The position numbers and the translations under genes are program-made. From Croceicoccus sp. Ery15 (lineage in GTDB: Bacteria; Pseudomonadota; Alphaproteobacteria; Sphingomonadales; Sphingomonadaceae), in NCBI RefSeq assembly GCF_020985305.1, contig NZ_CP087588.1, positions 2,789,501-2,853,500 on the forward strand: a DNA stretch of 64,000 nucleotides, written 5' to 3'. Positions 8,645 through 20,355 of this stretch are shown one piece after another (position 1 is the stretch's first letter; each line of letters opens with the position of its first letter). The notes beneath the pieces were generated by a model. That model saw only the letters and a program-made list of their open reading frames with translations, did no database searches and was not told where the DNA came from.

Positions 8645-9735
8645 AGATCGCGCGCCAGCCGCGCGGCAATCCTTTGCGCCGCCCTGCCATCGCCGAACAC
8701 TGTGCTGGGTTCGGGCATCGGGGCGGCCAATGCATCTTGCGCCCTGGCAAGCATCAATCCGGGATCGGCCCCTACCAGCGTGGCGGTGCCCGCCTGCGAG
8801 GCTTCGGGCCGCTCGGTCTCGGCCCGTAGCACCAGCATCGGGCGGCCCATGGCGGTCGCTTCTTCCTGCACACCGCCGCTGTCCGAAACGATCAGCCGCG
8901 CGGCACGCATCAGGCGCAGGAAAGCGAAATAGCCCAGCGGTTCGACAATCCGCACATGCGGCACGCGCCCCAGCATGTCGCGCAGTACCGCGTTTTCCTC
9001 TCTCGGATGCAGCGGAAGGACCAGTTCGACCTTCTCGCGCGCAGCCAGCGCGCGCAACCCTTCGGCAATCGCGCGCAATTCGCCCTCGCCATGTTCGCGC
9101 CGGTGAACGGTGGCGAGCACAATCGGCCGTTTGCCCGCACGCGCGATGACAGGCGCGGCTTCCGCCCCCAGCGTGTCGTCCGCATCCAGCCGCCCCAGTG
9201 CCCAATGCATGGCATCGATCACCGTATTGCCGACTTGCTCGACCTGGGCGGGCGATACCCCTTCGTTCAGCAGCGCCAGTTTCGCTGCGGCGGTCGGCGC
9301 GAAATGCCAGCGCGCGAGCCGCGATATCATCCGTCGATAGGCTTCCTCGGGCCATGGCCGGTCGATCTGGCCGGATCGTAAGCCTGCCTCGACATGGGCG
9401 ACGGGAATCTGGCGGTGAAACGCCGCCAGCGCACCCGCCAGCGCCGTGGCCGTATCGCCCTGCACCACCACCGCGCGCGGGCATTGCCGGTCCAGCGCGG
9501 TGCCGATCGAGGTGGTCAAACCGGCCAGAAGCGCGCCCAGATCGACCACATCGGGGCGCAAAAGCTGCTCATCCGGCGCAATCTGAGCGGCATCCAGCAC
9601 GCTGCGGCCCAGATTTTCATGCTGCCCGCTGTGGCAAAAGCGCGGCGACACGATCCCGCCCGCAGCCAGTGCCTGCATCACGGGGACAAGTTTGATGATC
9701 TCCGGACGGGTTCCGGCAACGACCAGCACGGACAA
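8641..9735 (-). CDS. wecB: UDP-N-acetylglucosamine 2-epimerase (non-hydrolysing)
   Basis: This protein of about 364 residues converts UDP-GlcNAc to UDP-ManNAc, a precursor of surface polysaccharide. Family motifs are seen: the N-terminal VVAGTRPEIIKLVPV, HVEAGLRSG, a VGNTVIDA segment, TVHRREH, and SDSGGVQEEATAMG. No ATG fits the expected start; TTG at 9733-9735 has AGGGG 8 nt upstream, while a GTG 6 nt further in is the alternative. It converges on the ligase gene with overlapping ends (8641-8644). It lies 22 bp after the gamma-carbonic-anhydrase gene. Confidence 0.9.
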   Translation of the reverse strand: MSVLVVAGTRPEIIKLVPVMQALAAGGIVSPRFCHSGQHENLGRSVLDAAQIAPDEQLLRPDVVDLGALLAGLTTSIGTALDRQCPRAVVVQGDTATALAGALAAFHRQIPVAHVEAGLRSGQIDRPWPEEAYRRMISRLARWHFAPTAAAKLALLNEGVSPAQVEQVGNTVIDAMHWALGRLDADDTLGAEAAPVIARAGKRPIVLATVHRREHGEGELRAIAEGLRALAAREKVELVLPLHPREENAVLRDMLGRVPHVRIVEPLGYFAFLRLMRAARLIVSDSGGVQEEATAMGRPMLVLRAETERPEASQAGTATLVGADPGLMLARAQDALAAPMPEPSTVFGDGRAAQRIAARLARDL

Positions 9736-9757
9736 GGCTGCGACCCCTATGTAAGAT

Positions 9758-10326
9758 TTAGCGCGTGTTTTGCATATGTTCGGCAATTGCAGCGGCATGG
9801 GCGCGGCCATTCTCGACGTAATGGTCGATACCCTCGGCCATGTCCGCCAGCGCAGCATCGGGCAGTTCGCGCACCAGCTTTGCCGGACGCCCCACCCACA
9901 ACTCGCGCGGGCCGATCCGCTTGTTTTCCGTCACCATGGCCCCTGCCCCGACCATGGCTTGTTCGCCGATGACCACGCCGTTCATCACGATGGCACCCAA
10001 CCCGACAAAGCCGCCACGCTCGATCGTGCAGCCGTGGATCATCGCCATATGGCCGATCAGCACATCTTCACCGATGATGGTCGGCCAGCCGGCGGGTTGC
10101 GCGGGTTTCGGGCTGTCGCAATGGATGACGCTGCCGTCCTGCACATTGCTCCGCGCGCCGATGGTGATTGTGTTCACGTCTGCGCGGATAACGCAGTTGT
10201 ACCAGATGCTGACATCCGGCCCGATTTCCACATCGCCGATGATGCGGCAACCCGGCGCGATAAAGGCGGTGTCGTCGATGCGCGGGCTCTTGCCATTGAT
10301 CGCCATGATCGTGACGTCGGGGCGGT

Positions 10327-10330
<4 letters not shown>
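9758..10330 (-). CDS. Gamma-type carbonic anhydrase-like hexapeptide protein
   Basis: The 190-residue protein is a left-handed beta-helix protein of the gamma-carbonic anhydrase/PaaY group, with hexapeptide repeats (IGPDVSIWYNCVIRADV, IGARSNVQDGSVIH, IGHMAMIHGCTI, VGLGAIVMNGVVIGE). Metal-ligand histidines are plausible at SVIHCD, IGHMAMIHG. The ATG overlaps the stop of the upstream acetyltransferase gene by 4 nt (ATGA), so hemB, GNAT and this gene form a translationally coupled run. Whether it hydrates CO2 or is an acyl-transfer-type homologue cannot be told. Confidence 0.87.
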
Positions 10331-13440
<3,110 letters not shown>

Positions 13441-13697
13441 ATCCGTCCGGGCATTCAAGTTCGGGCCAAACCGGGTCCGGCCATATGTCATCTGCCATAT
13501 CTCAGCGGGCGCAGATCCCGTTTGCACCATCGCTGGCCATGATCCTGCCGCGCCGAAACTTAATTCCCGCCCAAATTCGCAGACGGATCGACGAACGGAG
13601 CCAAGTTTGCGGCAAGTCGTTGGATTCGTTCCGCTTGGGGATTGGCGATGTGCGCTCTCTTGCGGCTGCGATGATGCAATGCCACATTGCCCATGCG

Positions 13698-16322
13698 ATG
13701 AGTTCGCCCGCGATCAAGGCCGTTCTGGGCCCCACCAACACCGGCAAGACGCATTTGGCCGTCGAGCGGCTTTGCGCCCATTCCAGCGGCGCCATCGGTT
13801 TTCCCCTGCGATTGCTGGCGCGCGAGGTTTACGACCGCGTCGTCGCGATCAAGGGCGCGGATAATGTCGCGCTGATTACGGGCGAGGAGCGGATTGACCC
13901 GCCCAATGCACGCTGGAAATTATGCACGATGGAGGCGATGGACCGCGATGCCGATCTGGCCTTTATCGCGATTGACGAGGCGCAGCTGGGCGCGGATCGC
14001 GAACGCGGCCATGTCTTCACCGACCGTTTTCTGAATACGCGCGGGCGCGATGAGACGATGATCCTCGGCTCCTCCTCGCTGATTCCGATGGTGCAGGCGC
14101 TGGAACCGAAAGCGGAAATCGTGACCCGCCCGCGCTTTTCGACGCTGAGCCACGCGGGGCCGGTCAAGCTGTCACGCTTGCCCCCGCGCAGCGCCGTGGT
14201 CGCCTTTTCGGCAGAGCAGGTTTACGCCGTGGCCGAAATGCTGCGCCGATTTCGCGGCGGGGCGGCTGTCGTAATGGGTGCTCTTTCACCACAGACGCGA
14301 AATGCGCAGGTCGAAATGTTCCAATCTGGTGAGGTGGACTATATCGTCGCGACCGATGCGATTGGCATGGGCCTTAATCTCGACGTCAATCACGTGGCGT
14401 TTGCCAGCCTTGCCAAGTTCGATGGCGAACGCCGTCGCCGCCTGACGATTGCGGAAATGGCGCAGATTGCCGGGCGCGCGGGGCGGCACCAGACCGATGG
14501 CACATTCGGCGCGCTGGCGGGCGAAGGCGGGGCCGAATTCCGCGATGACGAGATTTTCGCCATCGAAAATCACAGCTTCCCGCCCTTGCAGCGCCTGTAT
14601 TGGCGCGATGCGCGGCCGCGTCTGCATTCGCTGGATACCCTTATCGAGGATCTGGAGACTGCGCCCGACCACCCCGCCCTTGCCGCCGCGCCCGAAGCGA
14701 TCGACCTGACCGTGGCGCGCATGCTGTCCGCCGAACCCGCCATTGCGCAGGCGGCCAAAGGCAAGGCGATGGTCGGGCGGTTCTGGGATGCCTGCTCGTT
14801 GCCTGATTTCCGCCAGCTTGGCGCGGAGCATCATGCGCGTTTCGTGGCGCGGCTGTGGCAGGATCTGTCGACCGGCACCGGCCATATTGCGCATGATTTC
14901 GCCGCCGCCCGCATTGCAGAGCTTGACCGCACAGGCGGCGATATCGGAACGCTGCAGGGCCGCATCGCCGCCATTCGCAGCTGGTCCTATATCGCGCAGC
15001 GGCCCGATTGGCTGCTTCAGCGCGAGGAAATGGCCGAACGCGCGCGGGGAGTGGAACGCAAGCTGTCCGAAGCGCTGCATGCGCGCCTGACCGAGCGTTT
15101 CGTCAATCGCCGTACGGCCGTGTTGATGCGCAAGCTGGGTGCCGATGCCGGTCTTTTGCCGGTCACATTGGGCGAGCACGACAGCGTGCTGGTCGATGGC
15201 GAGGAGATCGGGCATCTGTCGGGCTTCGCCTTTCATGTCGATCCGCAGGCGCGGCTTGAAATGCGTCGGCTGTTGCTGGCGGCAGCGGAAAGGCATCTGC
15301 CGCGATTGTTAGATAAAAGGGCACGCGAATTGCTGGAAGACGCGGCGGAAGGCCGGAATATCGCCTGGAATGGCACGCATCTGGCGTGGAACGGGCACAA
15401 TGTGGCGCAATTGCGTACCGGTCGGGACATGTTCCGGCCCGCAATTCAGCTTGAACCGGGTCTCGACCTGCTATCACCCGCTCGGCGTGCAGAGATCGAG
15501 GCGGCGCTAAACGCGTTTCTCGATGAGGAGCTGCAAACGCTCGATCCGCTACGGCGCGTGGCGGAAGGGGCCAAGGAATTGTCCTCTGGCCCGGAACTGC
15601 GCGCCTTGCTGATCCGGCTGTCCGAACAGGGCGGGATCATCGACCGCGAGGAGTCGGGTCTGGTCGATCTGTCGCCCGAACAAAGGCAGATGATGCGCAA
15701 GTTGGGGGTAAAGGTCGGCGCGCTCGATATTTTCATGCCTGCGATGTTGCGTGCCAGATCGCTTGACCATTGGGCTGCGCTGGCACGGCTCGCGGGTCAG
15801 CATGTCGCGCCGGTCGAAGCGCAAATGCCGGCCGCCCTGCCTGTCGCCAAGGGGTCGGCGCCGCTTGCCTATCGCAGGGCGGGCGACCGTTTCGTGCGGA
15901 TCGATCTGGCCGAACGCCTGCTGCATGCCGCGCATCAGCGCCGTACGCGCTGGACCGATGCGGGGAAAAAACGCCATCGCCAGCCGCCCCGCTTTACGCT
16001 CGACCCCACGATGGCCCTGTCGATGGGCCTGTCGACCAAGGCCTATGCTCATCTTCTGCGTCTGGCGGGATTCACCGCCGATGCGCCGCCAGCGTGGCCC
16101 GAGGGCAAGTTCGGCCCGCCGACACCGCCGCGCTGGCGCTGGCGTCCGCGCAGGGCGGGTGAAGCGCATGGCGGCGCTGGCCAGCGCCATACGCACCGGA
16201 ACACCGGCGACAATCGCAAGGCTGCGCCCCGCAAGAACGGCGGGCGCAACCGGCCCGATCGGCCCGCACCGCAGCCGGTGGCGGGCAATCCCTTTGCAGA
16301 ACTGGCGGAGCTTCTTTCATGA
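13698..16322 (+). CDS. Suv3/MgpS-like superfamily 2 helicase
   Basis: This protein of about 874 residues is an SF2 RNA/DNA helicase related to mitochondrial SUPV3L1. Walker A is GPTNTGKTHLA near the N-terminus, motif II is IDEAQLG, and motifs V/VI are VATDAIGMGLNLDV and QIAGRAGRH. The C-terminal 70 residues are Arg/Gly/Pro/His-rich and probably bind RNA. The frame is open well upstream of 13698, but MSSPAIKAVLGPTNTGKT fits the family start; ATGs at 13671 and 13674 are alternatives. Such helicases are standard in alphaproteobacteria next to an S4 protein, FdxA and CarD. Confidence 0.9.
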   Translation: MSSPAIKAVLGPTNTGKTHLAVERLCAHSSGAIGFPLRLLAREVYDRVVAIKGADNVALITGEERIDPPNARWKLCTMEAMDRDADLAFIAIDEAQLGADRERGHVFTDRFLNTRGRDETMILGSSSLIPMVQALEPKAEIVTRPRFSTLSHAGPVKLSRLPPRSAVVAFSAEQVYAVAEMLRRFRGGAAVVMGALSPQTRNAQVEMFQSGEVDYIVATDAIGMGLNLDVNHVAFASLAKFDGERRRRLTIAEMAQIAGRAGRHQTDGTFGALAGEGGAEFRDDEIFAIENHSFPPLQRLYWRDARPRLHSLDTLIEDLETAPDHPALAAAPEAIDLTVARMLSAEPAIAQAAKGKAMVGRFWDACSLPDFRQLGAEHHARFVARLWQDLSTGTGHIAHDFAAARIAELDRTGGDIGTLQGRIAAIRSWSYIAQRPDWLLQREEMAERARGVERKLSEALHARLTERFVNRRTAVLMRKLGADAGLLPVTLGEHDSVLVDGEEIGHLSGFAFHVDPQARLEMRRLLLAAAERHLPRLLDKRARELLEDAAEGRNIAWNGTHLAWNGHNVAQLRTGRDMFRPAIQLEPGLDLLSPARRAEIEAALNAFLDEELQTLDPLRRVAEGAKELSSGPELRALLIRLSEQGGIIDREESGLVDLSPEQRQMMRKLGVKVGALDIFMPAMLRARSLDHWAALARLAGQHVAPVEAQMPAALPVAKGSAPLAYRRAGDRFVRIDLAERLLHAAHQRRTRWTDAGKKRHRQPPRFTLDPTMALSMGLSTKAYAHLLRLAGFTADAPPAWPEGKFGPPTPPRWRWRPRRAGEAHGGAGQRHTHRNTGDNRKAAPRKNGGRNRPDRPAPQPVAGNPFAELAELLS

Positions 16323-16627
16323 CATTGCATGCAACCGGCGCCCAATCTTCGCTGCGGATTGACCGGTTGTTATGGATGTTACGGCTCGCCCACAGTCGCG
16401 GGGCTGCGCAGGATATCGTTGCCGCCGGACATATCCGCCGCAACGGCCAGCGTGTCACGCGCATGGCGCAACCCGTATGCGCGGGCGATGTGCTGACCGT
16501 GCCGGTGGGCCGCGCGATCCGCGTCATCGCGCTCGACTCGCTGCCATCGCGCCGCGGCCCCGCGTCGGAGGCGCAGAGCCATTACCATGATCTTGCGAAC
16601 CACACGCAACAGAACCCAAGTGCTTGA
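16319..16627 (+). CDS. S4-domain RNA-binding protein (Hsp15-like)
   Basis: This 102-residue protein has an S4 domain (residues about 12-75: LRIDRLLWMLRLAHSRGAAQDIVAAGHIRRNGQ in shortened form LRIDRLLW...GHIRRNGQRV). It resembles Hsp15/HslR, which binds free 50S subunits carrying stalled nascent chains. Its ATG overlaps the helicase stop by 4 nt, so the two are translationally coupled and may act together in RNA or ribosome metabolism. The C-terminus contains a polar Ser/His/Gln-rich tail. Confidence 0.85.
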   Translation: MTLHATGAQSSLRIDRLLWMLRLAHSRGAAQDIVAAGHIRRNGQRVTRMAQPVCAGDVLTVPVGRAIRVIALDSLPSRRGPASEAQSHYHDLANHTQQNPSA

Positions 16628-16652
16628 CGCGCAGGAATCGCGCCCATAGCAG
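16624..16652 (+). promoter_or_regulatory. Possible sigma70 promoter for fdxA
   Basis: TTGACG at 16624-16629 is followed after 17 nt by TAGCAG at 16647-16652, 34 nt before the fdxA start. The -35 is good and the -10 weak. It overlaps the stop codon of the S4 gene. This is pattern matching only. Confidence 0.3.
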
Positions 16653-16685
16653 ACCGGATGCAACGTCTCTCAGGGATGGAATACA

Positions 16686-17024
16686 ATGACCTACGTCGTC
16701 ACCGATGCCTGCATCAAATGCAAATACATGGATTGCGTCGAGGTTTGCCCCGTCGACTGTTTCTATGAGGGTGAGAACATGCTGGTGATCAATCCCAGCG
16801 AGTGCATCGATTGCGGCGTTTGCGAACCCGAATGTCCCGCCGAAGCCATTCTGCCCGATACCGAAAACGGTCTGGAAAAATGGCTTGAGATCAACACCCA
16901 GTATTCCGCCGAATGGCCGAATATCACGATCAAGCGCGATCCCCCCGCCGATGCCGACGAGCATAAGGGCGAGGAAGGCAAGTTCGACAAATATTTCTCG
17001 ACCGAACCCGGCGAAGGCGACTGA
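16686..17024 (+). CDS. fdxA: Ferredoxin FdxA (7Fe-8S type)
   Basis: The 112-residue ferredoxin has the N-terminal cysteines Cys9, Cys17 (with Cys12), Cys21 and Cys25 and a second motif [12 protein letters not shown], matching the FdxA family that carries one [3Fe-4S] and one [4Fe-4S] cluster. The family tail ([17 protein letters not shown]) is complete. It acts as a cytoplasmic electron carrier. It lies between the S4-domain gene and carD, a gene order widely shared in alphaproteobacteria. Confidence 0.95.
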   Translation: MTYVVTDACIKCKYMDCVEVCPVDCFYEGENMLVINPSECIDCGVCEPECPAEAILPDTENGLEKWLEINTQYSAEWPNITIKRDPPADADEHKGEEGKFDKYFSTEPGEGD

Positions 17025-17356
17025 TTCCAGCGGTTTAGGTCCGCGCGTTCGGTGGAAAAAGGCTCCCTGTTAACCGTGCAAGTCACGGTTGACGCGGGAG
17101 TCTTGTGCGTTTTGCGCACAAGACTCGCTTTCACCGTCATTTTATGGTAAAAAACCCTACGGTCGGCGGAAATTTCTCCGTCCGGCTTCGTCAGGAAAGG
17201 CGATTATTCCCGCAGGCACAGCTTCGCATTGGGCCGATCACTTCGGCGCAAGAAGGAGTTTTGGCCCCCCGAGACGAGGCGGCACCAGCCGTCTTTTCTA
17301 TGCCAGAACCTCCGGTCGGACTGCTGCGGGACGCATTGCCACAGAAAGGACTCTGC
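17025..17356 (+). other. Long leader between fdxA and carD with two hairpins
   Basis: This 332-bp stretch contains no convincing gene. Two adjacent hairpins are visible: AACCGTG/CACGGTT at 17072-17090 with a 5-nt loop, and a perfect 10-bp stem GTCTTGTGCG/CGCACAAGAC at 17100-17124 with loop TTTTG. Neither is followed by a clear T-run. A TTGACG lies between them at 17089-17094. The frame of carD stays open through most of the stretch, but it is unlike CarD. It probably holds the end of fdxA transcription and the carD promoter and leader. Confidence 0.5.
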
Positions 17357-17887
17357 ATGACTGCCAAGGCACTTGCCTTCGACGTCGGTGACTATGTCGT
17401 TTATCCCAAGCACGGTGTTGGCCGCGTTATCGAGCTTCAAAGCCAGGAAATCGCCGGCATGCAGCTCGAGCTTTATGTACTCCGTTTCGAAAAAGAGCGC
17501 ATGACCCTGCGCGTGCCCGTGAACAAGGTCGAATCGATCGGCATGCGCAAGCTGTCGTCGGACAAGACCCTGCGCGAGGCGATGGATGTTCTGAAATCCA
17601 AGCCCAAGGTGAAGCGCACCATGTGGTCGCGCCGCGCACAGGAATATGAAGCGAAGATCAATTCGGGCGACCTGGTGTCGATCGCCGAAGTGACCCGCGA
17701 CCTGTTCCGCGCCGACGACCAGCCGGAACAAAGCTATTCCGAACGTCAGATTTTCGAAGCCGCTTCCAGCCGCCTTGCGCGCGAACTGGCCGCGATGGAA
17801 AAGACCGACGAGCCGGCCGCACTCGCCAAGATCCTCGAGATTCTGAACGAATATGCGCCGAAATATTACGAGCAGCAGACCGCCTGA
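17357..17887 (+). CDS. carD: CarD/CdnL-family transcription regulator
   Basis: This 176-residue protein belongs to the CarD/CdnL family, which binds the RNA polymerase beta subunit and stabilises open complexes, notably at rRNA promoters. The N-terminal RNAP-interaction Tudor-like domain is visible (GDYVVYPKHGVGRV, residues about 11-24), followed by a helical DNA-contacting C-terminal domain including RTMWSRRAQEYEAKINSGD. The start at 17357 has an AAGGA site. Its transcription ends at a strong terminator. Confidence 0.93.
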   Translation: MTAKALAFDVGDYVVYPKHGVGRVIELQSQEIAGMQLELYVLRFEKERMTLRVPVNKVESIGMRKLSSDKTLREAMDVLKSKPKVKRTMWSRRAQEYEAKINSGDLVSIAEVTRDLFRADDQPEQSYSERQIFEAASSRLARELAAMEKTDEPAALAKILEILNEYAPKYYEQQTA

Positions 17888-17910
17888 TCGGCCTGTCGCA
17901 TCGTAAGGCA

Positions 17911-17945
17911 AAGGGGCCGCCGGTTCGATCCGGCGGCCCTTTTTC
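17911..17945 (+). terminator. Rho-independent terminator after carD
   Basis: A stem of GGGGCCGCCGG against CCGGCGGCCC (one bulged G) with loop TTCGAT is followed by TTTTT. It starts 23 nt after the carD stop. Confidence 0.88.
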
Positions 17946-18086
17946 GTTGGTTCGCTGTGCGCTGCCGCGCCCGTTCATGTCATTCGTAGAGCGAAATCGC
18001 GCCTTGGCAGAGCGCAGAACGGCCAATGCTTGGAACGACTCGTTCCCATAGTGTATTGGTGTCGTAATACAGCTATGGAGTTTGCA

Positions 18087-18887
18087 ATGCCCAATAACCG
18101 GCAATTCGACAATCTTGGCGATTTCGTCTCGGCAATCGCGGGCGTCGCCATGACAAAGGCCTTTGCCAATCTGGACAATCTGGACATCGACCTGAAAAAA
18201 GTCGGCCCGTTCAGCGCCAATTTCGGGGAGAAGATGCGCGTCGAATGCGACAGCGGCGTCACGCTGGAACAGCTTGACCTCGACGATGCGGATATCCGCC
18301 ATATCGCTATCCTTGGCCCCGACGATGTCACCATCACCAAAGGCGACGACCCTGCCATTCTGGTCGAGGGTGACGAGGATGTCGCCGATGCAATCCGTTT
18401 CAAGGTGGAGGACGGCAGGCTGGCCGTGATGCGCCTTGGCGGAAAGCGGCAGCACGGCACCGCCACGGTGCAGATCACCTTGCCCAAGCTACGCAAGATT
18501 TCCCTCGCCGGATCGGGCAGCGTCATGTGCGATGCGATCACCGGCGGGAAGGCCAAGATCGCGGTGGCCGGTTCAGGCAATGTGACTTGCGGCACCATCG
18601 AAGCGGATCAGCTGAAAGTGCAGATGCTGGGCTCCGGCTCGATCAGCACCAAGGGCACGGTCAAGAACCTGTCGCTGAAGATCGCGGGTTCGGGCAATGC
18701 CAGCCTTGACGGGCTGAGCGCTGAGAGCGTGCATGTCAGCATGGCCGGATCGGGCAATGCCAGCTTTGCCAGCGACGGCGAGGTGTCGGCCAAGATGGCA
18801 GGTTCGGGCAATGTGACCGTCAAGGGTCGCGCGCGCTGCACCGTCAAGGGCATGGGATCGGGCAGGCTGGTCTGCGAACCGGCCTGA
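18087..18887 (+). CDS. DUF2807 (head GIN domain) protein without a signal peptide
   Basis: The 266-residue protein has a C-terminal half made of repeated beta-strand turns each ending in a GSGN/GSGS motif (LAGSGSV, VAGSGNV, LGSGSI, IAGSGNAS, MAGSGNAS, MAGSGNV, MGSGRL), the pattern of the DUF2807 'head GIN' right-handed beta-solenoid. Family members are usually exported, but the start here (MPNNRQFDNLGDF) has no signal peptide or lipobox. The start at 18087 has GGAG 7 nt upstream; an ATG 12 nt earlier is possible. The function is unknown. It is monocistronic or weakly linked to the downstream lipoprotein gene (80 bp). Confidence 0.8.
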   Translation: MPNNRQFDNLGDFVSAIAGVAMTKAFANLDNLDIDLKKVGPFSANFGEKMRVECDSGVTLEQLDLDDADIRHIAILGPDDVTITKGDDPAILVEGDEDVADAIRFKVEDGRLAVMRLGGKRQHGTATVQITLPKLRKISLAGSGSVMCDAITGGKAKIAVAGSGNVTCGTIEADQLKVQMLGSGSISTKGTVKNLSLKIAGSGNASLDGLSAESVHVSMAGSGNASFASDGEVSAKMAGSGNVTVKGRARCTVKGMGSGRLVCEPA

Positions 18888-18967
18888 TCGCAGTTTCGGA
18901 CGCAGGAGTTCATCCTTCGTCCATCCCGATCCGTCATGCTAGGCGGCATTCAAAGGAGAATGCCGCC

Positions 18968-19297
18968 ATGCGACTGCGTGCTATTGCCCCGATCCTGCTG
19001 GCCGTACCTGCCCTTGGCGGGTGCGTCGGCACGGTGGTCGATGTCGTCACCCTGCCGGTAAAGGCTGCGGGCAGCGCGGTCGATGCCGTCACCACCAGCC
19101 AAAGCGAAGCGGACGAGAATCGCGGCCGCGAATTGCGCAAGCGCGAGGAGCGTTTGGGCAAGCTGGAACGCGAATACGCCGACGAAATGGAAGACTGTAA
19201 TCGCGGCAAGGAAAAAGCGTGCGAGGAAGCGCGCCGGATCTATGCCGAGATTCAGGAATTGCTGCCGACGATCCCCGCCGAACCGCCGCAAGGCTGA
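18968..19297 (+). CDS. Small lipoprotein with charged coiled region
   Basis: This 109-residue protein has a lipoprotein signal peptide with lipobox LGGC (cysteine at 19), a short Val-rich segment, then a strongly charged helix (about residues 50-95, RGRELRKREERLGKLEREYA) likely to form a coiled coil and carrying two cysteines. An AAAGGAG site precedes the ATG. It is presumably anchored in the outer or inner membrane facing the periplasm. No known function is recognised. Its 3' end converges on tsaC. Confidence 0.75.
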   Translation: MRLRAIAPILLAVPALGGCVGTVVDVVTLPVKAAGSAVDAVTTSQSEADENRGRELRKREERLGKLEREYADEMEDCNRGKEKACEEARRIYAEIQELLPTIPAEPPQG

Positions 19298-19313
19298 GGG
19301 TAGTAGCCTCTGG

Positions 19314-20273
19314 TCAGGCCGCGGCGCGGGAAAGCCGGTCGTTGATGGCAGCACCAATGCCCGATTGCGGCACGGGCGCGACCGCGATGCGCGGCTGCAC
19401 GCTTTCGGCCCCGTGGTGGAGGCAGGCATAAAGACGCGCGGCAGCTTCATATAAATCACCACCGGCCGACAGGTTGATGTCCCCCGCGATCGCGCCGAAA
19501 CCGATGTGATATTCGTCCGCATGCGCCGTTCGCGCATTCAAACGCACGGGTTTGCCGGGCGCATAATGGCTGGCAAGCTGCCCCGGTGCCTCGATCGTGC
19601 CGTCTTGCGCGGTGGCGGCAGGTTCACTGCCCAGCACAGCGACGAGATCCTCCAGTGCCACCGGACCGGGGCGCAGGATGCGCCAGCCGGCCGGATCCAG
19701 CGCGACGATGGTCGATTCGATCCCTTGCTGCGTCGCGCCGCCATCGATCACCAGCCCGATCCGCCCTTGCAGGGAAGTCGCCACATGCGCCGCCGTGCTG
19801 GGGCTGATCGCGCCGCTGCGATTGGCCGATGGCGCGGCGAGCGGGAACGGACAACGCTGCAACAACGCCTGCATCGCGGTATGCGCGGGACAGCGGATCG
19901 CGACGGTGGGCAATCCCGCCGTCACCGCATCGGCCAACGGCGCACCGGCGCGGCGCGGCAACACCATGGTCAGCGGCCCCGGCCAGAACCGATGGGCCAG
20001 AATTGCGGCACGGCTATCGATCTCTGCCAGCCCGCGCGCGGCATCGGTATCGGGGACATGGACGATCAGCGGGTTAAAACTGGGCCGTCCCTTTGCGGCA
20101 TAGATCGCTGCCACCGCACCGTCGCTGTCTGCGCGGGCTGCCAGGCCGTAAACCGTCTCGGTCGGCACAGCGACCGGCTCGCCCGCCTCTAACGCGCTGA
20201 CAGCGCGTGTCAGCGCCTCCTCGCCCATGGGCAGGATCAGGGGTGTCGTATTCTCGGCATTGGCAGCGCTCAT
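19314..20273 (-). CDS. tsaC: L-threonylcarbamoyladenylate synthase (Sua5/YwlC type)
   Basis: The 319-residue protein makes threonylcarbamoyl-AMP from threonine, bicarbonate and ATP for the tRNA t6A37 modification. It has the YrdC domain (PTETVYGLAARA, KGRPSFNPL, FWPGPLTMVL, PSANRSG) and the additional C-terminal Sua5 domain (about 210-319, with APGQLASHYAPGKPV), so it is the long Sua5/YwlC form rather than short TsaC. The other tsa genes are not in the window. It is divergent from the DUF815 gene across 82 bp. Confidence 0.92.
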   Translation of the reverse strand: MSAANAENTTPLILPMGEEALTRAVSALEAGEPVAVPTETVYGLAARADSDGAVAAIYAAKGRPSFNPLIVHVPDTDAARGLAEIDSRAAILAHRFWPGPLTMVLPRRAGAPLADAVTAGLPTVAIRCPAHTAMQALLQRCPFPLAAPSANRSGAISPSTAAHVATSLQGRIGLVIDGGATQQGIESTIVALDPAGWRILRPGPVALEDLVAVLGSEPAATAQDGTIEAPGQLASHYAPGKPVRLNARTAHADEYHIGFGAIAGDINLSAGGDLYEAAARLYACLHHGAESVQPRIAVAPVPQSGIGAAINDRLSRAAA

Positions 20274-20355
20274 GCGCCGTCGCTATAGGCTTGGCGTGCG
20301 AGCGACAAGATGATCCGTTCAGAAGCATTTTACAAACCCGAGGCTTTCCCAACCC

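Noticed and set aside
18032..18056. A GGAAC-based EcfG (general stress response) promoter upstream of the DUF2807 gene
   Set aside because: No CGTT is found 16-17 bp after GGAAC; the symmetrical sequence is better described as a palindrome.
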